Of a stretch of DNA of 9,005 bases, positions 1 to 4,684 are shown piece after piece. Below the pieces are notes generated by a model that did no database searches, had not been told where the DNA came from, and worked only from the letters and a program-made list of their open reading frames with translations. The stretch covers positions 1 through 9,005 of the forward strand of contig CAIPNN010000228.1 of assembly GCA_903866425.1 (NCBI GenBank). The letters run 5' to 3'. A program made the translations under genes and the position numbers. This DNA is from an uncultured Actinomycetes bacterium (GTDB lineage: Bacteria; Actinomycetota; Thermoleophilia; Miltoncostaeales; Miltoncostaeaceae). Numbering within the stretch: the stretch's first letter is position 1; each line of letters begins with the position of its first letter.

Positions 1-1
1 C

Positions 2-343
2 AGACACGCCGCGGGTGGCGCGAATCGAGGATTGCTTTCCGAACTGTCAGAGGGCCAACCTCGAGGACGTCTACGCGCGGGCGCGGGACTATTCGGGCGG
101 GAACTCCTGCGCAATGCCGTTGAGGCGGGTGAGGCGACCATCGCCGAATGGACGGCGTTCCTGCAGTGGAATGGCGAGAACATGAGCTACCCGGTGTGGC
201 AGCGCGAGTGGTCCAGCGGCATCTACGGAGCGCTCCGCGGAACCCCACGCGAAGAGTCAGGCGCGAGGCTCGCCCTCAACGAGATCTGGTACGCCGTCAT
301 GAACAACCTCATGGTTCGTTCTGCAAGCCTCAACCTGGGCTAG
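2..343 (+). CDS. 3' end of an unrecognised gene, probably frameshifted
   Basis: The frame ending at TAG 341-343 is open back to the window edge, but only its downstream part (from about position 105) looks like a real protein: it is Trp/Tyr/Glu-rich, contains WTAFLQWNGENMSYPVW, and has codons that mostly end in G or C. Upstream of about 105 this frame has poor third-position GC. The frame starting at position 3 is much better there (about 35 of 40 codons end in G/C) and reads a plausible protein with DCFPNCQRANLEDVYARARD, before stopping at TGA 183-185. The simplest reading is one gene that lost one base around 95-110, as a mutation or a sequence error; the joined product would be about 113 visible residues. 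The alternative is two genes coupled by the ATGA overlap at 182-185 (small gene 182-343), but codon use between 115 and 182 argues against it. I do not recognise the family. No export or membrane signal is visible in this fragment. Confidence 0.6.
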   Translation, partial: RHAAGGANRGLLSELSEGQPRGRLRAGAGLFGRELLRNAVEAGEATIAEWTAFLQWNGENMSYPVWQREWSSGIYGALRGTPREESGARLALNEIWYAVMNNLMVRSASLNLG

Positions 344-347
344 GCCG

Positions 348-363
348 GGGCGCCCCCACGCCC
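348..363 (+). terminator. possible GC-rich hairpin terminator
   Basis: GGGCG (348-352) pairs with CGCCC (359-363) around a 6-nt loop, starting 5 nt after the stop codon of the first gene. A self-complementary GGGGCGCCCC overlaps it at 347-356. There is no T-tract, so a terminator role is inferred only from position and GC content. Confidence 0.25.
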
Positions 364-398
364 GAACACGGAAATTCGTCTCGCGCCCACTGCACTCC

Positions 399-404
399 TA
401 GAAT
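399..404 (+). promoter_or_regulatory. -10 box for a leaderless deacetylase transcript
   Basis: TAGAAT matches the actinobacterial TAnnnT -10 consensus and ends 6 nt before the GTG start at 411. Transcription would therefore begin at or next to the start codon. No Shine-Dalgarno sequence lies between them. No convincing -35 hexamer is visible at 16-18 bp. The same arrangement precedes the gene at 3489, which strengthens the call. Confidence 0.5.
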
Positions 405-410
405 GGGCGC

Positions 411-1307
411 GTGCAGACGTCTGACCGCGAAACACGCCGCGCAGAACGCCGGGCCCGCACCCGGCGCCGCCGATTCGCTGCCCTTGCGTCGGTCATCGGT
501 GTGGGCATCGTCGTCGTGGCATCGGTGGTGGTCGCGAGCGGCGGGTCGAACGCCGAACCCGATCCAGCCCCTGCCCCGCAGGCCCAGGCATCTCGTTCAT
601 CAACGACGGCTCCCACCAAGACGGCACCTGCCGACCCGAGCCCCAAGGGCCCCTCCCCGCAGCAGATCCGGCCGGCCGTTCCCGGCCCGGCGAAGGTGAT
701 CACCGAGGGGCCCGCGAGTGCCGGCCGGAAGGTCGCCCTGACAATTGATGACGGCACCTGCGCGGCCTGCGTTGACCGCATCCTCAACGTGCTCGAGGCC
801 ACCGGGGGCAAGGTGACGCTCTTCCCCAACGGCACGTACGGCGCAAGCTGGGCGCCGCAGGCCAAGCGCATCAGGGCGCTCGTGGCCAACGGACAGGTGA
901 CGCTCGGCAACCACACCTACAGCCATGGCATTTCCACGCAGATCGGCGCGCGCGCCTTCAGCGCTGATCTGCAGCGCAACGAGGACTGGATCCAGAAGAC
1001 CTTCAAGCTCAGCGGACGGCCGTGGTTTCGACCCCCATATGGCGACCACAACGCCTCGATTGACGCAGCTGCTGGCGCACTGGGCTACCGCAAGGTGATC
1101 ATGTGGTCGGGAACCGTGGCGGATTCACAGCCGCGCAGCGAGGGGTACATCCTCGACGCCATTGACTACTGGGCCAGGCCGGGGTCGATCATCCTGATGC
1201 ACGCGAATTACCCCGCCACCGCGAAGGCGCTTCCGAAGATCTTCCGAATGCTCGAGAAGCGTCGGCTTGAGCCCGTGACGCTGGCGGAGCTGCTGAGCCC
1301 CTCCTGA
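411..1307 (+). CDS. NodB-type polysaccharide deacetylase, exported
   Basis: 298 residues. The first 21 residues are Arg-rich and are followed by a hydrophobic helix (about 22-43), which is either a membrane anchor or an uncleaved signal. Residues 49-95 form a Pro/Ala/Ser/Thr linker of the kind that crosses a cell wall. The catalytic NodB domain runs from about 105 to 295. Its motifs are TIDDG (111-115, catalytic and metal Asp), the metal-binding HTYSH (168-172), RPPYG (207-211), a Trp motif at MWSG (231-234) and the ILMH motif with His264. All core catalytic residues are present. Family members remove N-acetyl (or O-acetyl) groups from peptidoglycan, chitin-like or capsular glycans outside the membrane; the substrate here cannot be read from sequence, but cell-wall glycan is the likeliest. 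An unusual CAAC pair (Cys117, Cys120) follows the first motif directly. The GTG start was chosen because a -10 box lies 6 nt upstream and the basic N-terminus plus helix follows at once. It appears to be a single-gene transcript. Confidence 0.9.
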   Translation: MQTSDRETRRAERRARTRRRRFAALASVIGVGIVVVASVVVASGGSNAEPDPAPAPQAQASRSSTTAPTKTAPADPSPKGPSPQQIRPAVPGPAKVITEGPASAGRKVALTIDDGTCAACVDRILNVLEATGGKVTLFPNGTYGASWAPQAKRIRALVANGQVTLGNHTYSHGISTQIGARAFSADLQRNEDWIQKTFKLSGRPWFRPPYGDHNASIDAAAGALGYRKVIMWSGTVADSQPRSEGYILDAIDYWARPGSIILMHANYPATAKALPKIFRMLEKRRLEPVTLAELLSPS

Positions 1308-1325
1308 ACAATGCGCTCACGGTGC

Positions 1326-1341
1326 GATGCTGACCAGCATC
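1326..1341 (+). terminator. hairpin after the deacetylase gene
   Basis: GATGCT (1326-1331) and AGCATC (1336-1341) form a perfect 6-bp stem with the 4-nt loop GACC, 18 nt after the deacetylase stop. No T-run follows. It may terminate the deacetylase transcript. It also lies about 25 bp upstream of the next -10 box, so an operator role for the downstream gene is possible. Confidence 0.35.
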
Positions 1342-1365
1342 CGCTGCTGCCCCCAACACGGCCGC

Positions 1366-1371
1366 TACCCT
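1366..1371 (+). promoter_or_regulatory. candidate -10 box for the pentapeptide-repeat gene
   Basis: TACCCT fits TAnnnT and would start a transcript near 1378, leaving a leader of about 28 nt that contains the ribosome binding site at 1394-1398. The -35 region is not recognisable. The call rests on one hexamer at a sensible place. Confidence 0.35.
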
Positions 1372-1393
1372 CCCGGTACGCGCACCGCGACTC

Positions 1394-1398
1394 AGGAG
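1394..1398 (+). promoter_or_regulatory. ribosome binding site of the pentapeptide-repeat gene
   Basis: AGGAG lies 7 nt before the ATG at 1406 and fixes that start. The promoter and RBS arrangement contrasts with the two leaderless-looking genes at 411 and 3489. Confidence 0.7.
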
Positions 1399-1405
1399 AC
1401 TCCCC

Positions 1406-2494
1406 ATGCGCCCCGGAACCCTCATCGGCCTTGCCGCAATGGGCCTTGCTCTTGTGACACCTGCTGCCCTCGGCGCCGGCCCTGACTCCCTCGGCACCGG
1501 CGTGAAGACCTGCGCGGCGAAGCACCACGCCTCGTGCAGTGGCATCACGCACCACCGGGCCAGCCTGGCCGGGCAGGACCTTCGCGGCGCACGCTTCTAC
1601 CGCGCAAAGATGAATCACGCTGACTTCCGAGGTGCCGACCTGCGCGGCGCGCACTTTCACGGCGCGGTGATGCGTCACGCCGACTTCAGCGGAGCCGACC
1701 TGCGCGGCGCCCGTTTCCACGGGGCGAAGCTGCGGGGCGCCGACTTTGGCGGGGCGAAGCTGAAGGGCGCCCACTTCGGACCGCCGGCAGCGCGAAAGGG
1801 GTCACATCAGGCGCAGGCTGCGCCGTCGTGTAACCCGAACTGCGCGGGCGCGGATCTCACCAGTGCCAACTTCAGCGAGGCCAACCTCACCAGTGCCAAC
1901 TTCTCGAGCGCAAACCTCACGAGCGCGAATCTCACGAGAGCAAACCTCACGAGCGCAAACCTCACGGGTGCAAACCTCACGAGTGCGAACCTGACGAATG
2001 CGAACTTCACGAGCGCGAACCTCACGAGTGCGATCTTCACGAGCGCCAACCGCACTGGGACCACCTTCACCAACGCAATCGGCACAGCACAGTTCAAGAC
2101 GATTGCGGGCACCTTCGTCGCAATCGCATCGCTCACCGGGAGCTATGTGGCGAACTGGTCGTTCTCTGCGTCGTGGCAGACCCCCGTCACCGGGGTGAGC
2201 TTCGGGGGCTACGGAACGACCAATTGTCCCGGGTCGTACGGGGACCCATCTGCGGCGCCTGGCTATATCTGCCTGTACCCGAATACGACCGATCTCTATT
2301 ACGCCGTGAGCGCTCAGACACTCGAGACCTATCGCGAGTGCACCGTCACATCATTCGGCGTTGCGTGCATTGAGAACTGGTACGGCAGTGGTGCCCCCAG
2401 TTTCTCGGTGGCGAACCCCAGCTGCTCAAATTACTGCCATCACGCATTCCCCAATTACCGCGGCAGCTGGGCGGTGACGCCGCTCGCCTCGTAG
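1406..2494 (+). CDS. secreted two-block pentapeptide-repeat protein
   Basis: 362 residues with a clear signal peptide (hydrophobic to about residue 22, cleavage near 24). The first pentapeptide block (about 52-126, 15 units such as ADLRG, ARFHG, AKLRG) is rich in Arg, His and Lys. A linker containing SCNPNC (141-146) leads to a second block (about 149-228, 16 units of the ANLTS type) that is neutral and Asn/Thr/Ser-rich and decays over its last three units. Pentapeptide repeats fold as a right-handed four-sided beta-helix. The C-terminal region (about 235-362) has CPG at 274-276, AAPGYICLY at 283-291 and ends near GSWAVT. I recall such signatures at the ends of secreted proteins in Thermoleophilia, but this is memory, not a search. 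There are ten cysteines in total, all after the signal peptide, consistent with disulfides outside the cell. It is not Qnr/MfpA-like, because those are cytosolic gyrase-binding proteins without signal peptides or such a C-terminal domain. The function is unknown; a structural or adhesive surface role is inferred. Confidence 0.85.
   Translation: MRPGTLIGLAAMGLALVTPAALGAGPDSLGTGVKTCAAKHHASCSGITHHRASLAGQDLRGARFYRAKMNHADFRGADLRGAHFHGAVMRHADFSGADLRGARFHGAKLRGADFGGAKLKGAHFGPPAARKGSHQAQAAPSCNPNCAGADLTSANFSEANLTSANFSSANLTSANLTRANLTSANLTGANLTSANLTNANFTSANLTSAIFTSANRTGTTFTNAIGTAQFKTIAGTFVAIASLTGSYVANWSFSASWQTPVTGVSFGGYGTTNCPGSYGDPSAAPGYICLYPNTTDLYYAVSAQTLETYRECTVTSFGVACIENWYGSGAPSFSVANPSCSNYCHHAFPNYRGSWAVTPLAS
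1559..1783 (+). repeat. coding repeat block 1, 60-bp period
   Basis: This stretch encodes pentapeptide block 1. Besides the 15-bp unit there is a higher 60-bp (20-residue, four-pentapeptide) period, with copies at 1604-1663, 1664-1723 and 1724-1783 after an incomplete copy at 1559-1603. Each copy follows the order A-K/V-M/L-x-x, ADF-x-G, A-D/K-L-R/K-G, A-H/R-F-H/G. Twenty residues is one full turn of the four-sided helix, so each column is one face. Confidence 0.8.
1850..2089 (+). repeat. coding repeat block 2, 15/30-bp period
   Basis: Sixteen 15-bp units encode mostly ANLTS and ANxxx in alternation, which gives a 30-bp period. The first units use the spelling CTCACCAGTGCCAAC, while later ones share CTCACGAGYGCRAAC. 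That is what recent tandem duplication from a few parent units would leave. Length variation between strains is likely here. Confidence 0.8.
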
Positions 2495-2517
2495 CGAGAA
2501 CGAGGGCCTCCACCGGG

Positions 2518-2541
2518 GGCGATGTGCCACGCGCCATCGTC
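2518..2541. terminator. possible hairpin between convergent genes
   Basis: GGCGATG (2518-2524) can pair with CATCGTC (2535-2541) with one G-T wobble around a 10-nt loop. It lies in the 99-bp gap where the pentapeptide gene and the methyltransferase gene converge. It has no T-tract and a long loop. The rest of the gap shows nothing else. Confidence 0.2.
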
Positions 2542-2593
2542 TGAGCGCCCACCGTCGTCGGCGGTCCGGGATCGCTGCGCACCCATGCGGGTG

Positions 2594-3394
2594 TCACGCG
2601 CCGGGCGCCCGCGCCACCGCGAAGAGCTTGCAGTAGTCGTAGGTAAAGCCCTCGGGCCCGGCGGCGTCGTGCAGGCCCTTTTCGATGCGCTGGTCCAGTT
2701 CGCTGTAGCCCCCGGGCGGATTGCCCAGCAGGTGCGCCGCAACCGACCGGGTGCGGGCCATGAAGGCGTCGGGGTCGGTGTGGCGCCTGCGACGCTCCAT
2801 CCACACGTCGAGGGGCTCAAGGCCTGCGGCGCGCATGTCGGCGTCCATCTCATCCACGTCGCGCTGGTTGATGGCGAACCATCCGGTCCAGGCCTCGGGC
2901 GCGCCCACGTTCTCAAGCAGTTCGCGCCAGGCGTCTTCCCCACCACGCCCCGCGGTGAGGATGGCCAGGACGCCGCCGGGCTTCAGGGCGCGCGCCATAC
3001 GGGCAACGGCGCCCGGCTTGTCTGCGAACCAGTGCAGGGCCATCGCGCAGATGACGGCGTCAAAGGTGCCGTCCGGCACGCCCATCTCCATCACGTCCTC
3101 GGCGCGCAACTCAACAGTGACCGCAGGAAACTCATCGCCGAGCTTGGTGGCGAACTGCTCGAGCATGCCGTCTGACGGGTCAACTCCCACGATGCGATCC
3201 GGGCTGAATCTGCGGACCATTGACGCTGAGGTCCACCCCGTGCCGCAGCCGACGTCGAGCACCGTGCGGTAGTCGCCATCGGGCATCGACATGATGAGGC
3301 GGTCGGAGCCCGCAATGTTGTGGCGCACGGCCTGGTCGTAACTCTCTGCGCCCTTGGTGAAACCTTCTGCCGCGCTCTTGCCCGACGTGCTCAA
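2594..3394 (-). CDS. class I SAM-dependent methyltransferase
   Basis: 266 residues from a TTG start at 3394. The SAM-binding Rossmann fold is plain: motif I VLDVGCGTG (residues 45-53), the acidic ribose-binding residue in VGVDPSDGM (Asp72), a motif with TFDAVICAMALHW (about 109-121) and LKPGGVL (137-143). This is the Methyltransf_11/25 (UbiE/BioC-like) layout, and the opening FTKGAESYD resembles the helix that precedes the fold in those enzymes. The segment after about 145 (Trp-rich, then a helical region with ERRRRH) is the part that usually sets acceptor specificity, and I cannot name the acceptor. No signal peptide or membrane segment is present, so the product is cytosolic. The frame stays open upstream to 3502, but the TTG has a good ribosome binding site and the upstream residues do not look like methyltransferase sequence. 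It is transcribed divergently from the beta-lactamase-like gene and converges on the pentapeptide gene. Confidence 0.9.
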   Translation of the reverse strand: MSTSGKSAAEGFTKGAESYDQAVRHNIAGSDRLIMSMPDGDYRTVLDVGCGTGWTSASMVRRFSPDRIVGVDPSDGMLEQFATKLGDEFPAVTVELRAEDVMEMGVPDGTFDAVICAMALHWFADKPGAVARMARALKPGGVLAILTAGRGGEDAWRELLENVGAPEAWTGWFAINQRDVDEMDADMRAAGLEPLDVWMERRRRHTDPDAFMARTRSVAAHLLGNPPGGYSELDQRIEKGLHDAAGPEGFTYDYCKLFAVARAPGA

Positions 3395-3400
3395 TGTCTG

Positions 3401-3406
3401 CTCCCT
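3401..3406 (-). promoter_or_regulatory. ribosome binding site setting the TTG start
   Basis: On the minus strand, AGGGAG lies 6 nt before the TTG at 3394-3392. It decides the start against the longer open frame reaching 3502, which would overlap the divergent beta-lactamase-like gene. Confidence 0.65.
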
Positions 3407-3425
3407 GCTGTGGTCACGAACCCCT

Positions 3426-3431
3426 TGTGTA
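3426..3431 (-). promoter_or_regulatory. candidate extended -10 of the methyltransferase gene
   Basis: The minus strand reads TGGTACACA here, an extended -10 layout (TGnTAnnn) about 31 nt before the TTG start. The final base is A rather than the usual T, and no good -35 is visible. Its edge overlaps the inverted repeat at 3431-3444. Confidence 0.25.
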
Positions 3432-3444
3432 CCAGAGGTCTGGT
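3431..3444. promoter_or_regulatory. inverted repeat, candidate operator
   Basis: ACCAGA (3431-3436) and TCTGGT (3439-3444) are perfect inverted half-sites separated by GG, in the 94-bp gap between divergent genes. The repeat touches the proposed methyltransferase -10 and lies 33-46 bp upstream of the -10 of the gene at 3489. A dimeric regulator bound here could repress one gene and affect the other. No regulator gene is visible in the window. Confidence 0.35.
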
Positions 3445-3476
3445 TGGGTCCGCACGGAACTGCGCTGCCAGACACG

Positions 3477-3482
3477 TAGGCT
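3477..3482 (+). promoter_or_regulatory. -10 box for a leaderless serine hydrolase transcript
   Basis: TAGGCT fits TAnnnT and ends 6 nt before the GTG at 3489, the same spacing as at the deacetylase gene. There is no ribosome binding site between it and the start. A -35 is not evident. Confidence 0.5.
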
Positions 3483-3488
3483 GCGAGC

Positions 3489-4637
3489 GTGAGGCGACTC
3501 ACCCGTTACTCCTCGCCGCTGGCCCTCGCTGTGATGGCCACCGTCGCGCCAGCGCTTTTCGCTGCGCCGTCGATACGACCCGTGCCCGGGGAAGCGTTCT
3601 TCGGCGAGATATCCGCGGTCGCGCCCCCGGGATCGGCCACCGCCACATTCTCAAGCCGAGGCGTCGTCGGGGCTCCCGTGCCAGCGACCCCCATCACCAC
3701 AGGTTTGATTACGGGACGCCCAGGGCCACGGAGCGCCACCGTGGTGTTCCGCAGCGCCGCGGGTGATGCCATCGCAACCCGCCGGACATACAACGCATAC
3801 CTGCTGCCCGCCTCCGGCCTGCAGGCCATTCCCGGGTCGCGCCGTTCCCCGCGGCTGAGCCGCGCGCTCGCGCGCATCGCCACCCGGCATGGTGGCGTCA
3901 CCGGCATCTGGGTGCAGCGCCTGTGGGACGGCCGGGCGGCGGGCTGGAACGCCGATGCCGAGTTCCCGGCCGCAAGCACCGTCAAGTTGCCGCTGGCCGT
4001 TGGCGCGATCATGCGGATGGGCAACGCGCCGTGGGCACACCCCTCATGGGTCGATGTGGTGGCCACGCTGCGGTACAGCGATAACAAGGCGGCTGACCGT
4101 CTGGTGTCGCAACTCGGATCCGGGTGCGCCACCACCGCCGACGCGGCTGCCGCCGAGGGGCTGCGCCGCCTGGGCGCGCGCCAGAGCACGTTCACGGGGT
4201 GCTACGCCGCCGAGGAACTGCAGCCGCGGCTGCCGGCCGGGGGCGTCACCCAAACGCCGTCCTGGTCAAACCGGCACACCACCGCCAGGGATCTTGGTCG
4301 CATGCTGTACGCCCTGCAGGCCGCCGCCGTTCCCACGAAGGCGGCCCGGCGCCAGACGGGCATCCCCGCCATGAAGGCCCGCCTTCTTCTCGGCATCCTG
4401 CTCACCGCTGCGCAGGACGGTCAAAACGCCACGCTATTCAACGGAGGCCTGAAGCCCGGCACCCCAATTGCCGAGAAGAATGGCTGGCGCCACAACGAGC
4501 AGCACGGCGCCGCAATTGCCTACACCAAGCGCGGGCCGGTCATCCTCGTCGTGCTCACCCAGCGCCCCGGGGGCGCATCACTCGCAGATGCCCACGCAAT
4601 CGGCAGCGAAGTGGCCCGAGCGGGGCTCCGAGGCTGA
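3489..4637 (+). CDS. secreted class A beta-lactamase-like serine hydrolase
   Basis: 382 residues. A signal peptide (Arg-rich start, hydrophobic to about 25, cleavage near AlaPheAla/Ala) precedes a beta-rich, Pro/Gly-containing extension at about 27-108 that looks like a small Ig-like domain. The catalytic domain follows from about 120. It has SxxK as Ser163-Thr-Val-Lys166, SDN at 197-199, and KNG at 330-332 in place of KTG before a final strand with HGAAIAYT. These are the three class A beta-lactamase/transpeptidase motifs (Beta-lactamase2-type family). The omega-loop glutamate that deacylates in true class A enzymes is uncertain: aligning on the downstream Leu places Ala241 there, with Glu242 and Glu243 next to it. 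The protein could be a beta-lactamase, a peptidoglycan DD-peptidase or a related hydrolase. Cys213 and Cys238 could form a disulfide. The GTG start was chosen from the leaderless -10 box and the immediately following signal peptide. Confidence 0.85.
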   Translation: MRRLTRYSSPLALAVMATVAPALFAAPSIRPVPGEAFFGEISAVAPPGSATATFSSRGVVGAPVPATPITTGLITGRPGPRSATVVFRSAAGDAIATRRTYNAYLLPASGLQAIPGSRRSPRLSRALARIATRHGGVTGIWVQRLWDGRAAGWNADAEFPAASTVKLPLAVGAIMRMGNAPWAHPSWVDVVATLRYSDNKAADRLVSQLGSGCATTADAAAAEGLRRLGARQSTFTGCYAAEELQPRLPAGGVTQTPSWSNRHTTARDLGRMLYALQAAAVPTKAARRQTGIPAMKARLLLGILLTAAQDGQNATLFNGGLKPGTPIAEKNGWRHNEQHGAAIAYTKRGPVILVVLTQRPGGASLADAHAIGSEVARAGLRG

Positions 4638-4650
4638 GCGCAGAGCCATG

Positions 4651-4667
4651 CGCGGCCATACGCCGCG
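4651..4667. terminator. possible bidirectional hairpin terminator
   Basis: CGCGGC (4651-4656) and GCCGCG (4662-4667) form a perfect 6-bp stem with a 5-nt loop inside the 47-bp gap between two convergent genes. It is placed to serve both transcripts. No T-tract is present on either side. Confidence 0.35.
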
Positions 4668-4684
4668 GCGGCGCGTCACCGCTA

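Noticed and set aside
90..125. Programmed -1 ribosomal frameshift site in the left-edge gene
   Set aside because: No X XXY YYZ slippery heptamer or strong downstream stem is visible where the frame changes. A lost base is simpler.
1375..1386. Near-palindrome GGTACGCGCACC around the expected transcription start of the pentapeptide gene
   Set aside because: It has one mismatch, is GC-rich and short, and is expected by chance in this composition.
1850..2089. CRISPR-like array of short direct repeats
   Set aside because: The units are contiguous 15-mers in frame with a pentapeptide protein. There are no unique spacers and no cas genes.
1807..2136. Antisense open frame across the pentapeptide repeats, with its own regular Val/Arg/Leu/Ala repeats
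   Set aside because: Its periodicity is the mirror of the 15-bp coding repeat. The sense frame has the signal peptide, ribosome binding site and known repeat family.
2522..3272. Plus-strand open frames opposite the methyltransferase
   Set aside because: The minus-strand frame has all SAM-binding motifs. The opposite frames are low in recognisable structure and are high-GC shadows.
1406..4637. Antibiotic-resistance cluster (a Qnr-like pentapeptide protein with a beta-lactamase)
   Set aside because: The pentapeptide protein is exported and has a different architecture from Qnr. The hydrolase lacks a clear deacylating glutamate. There are no mobile element or integron signs.
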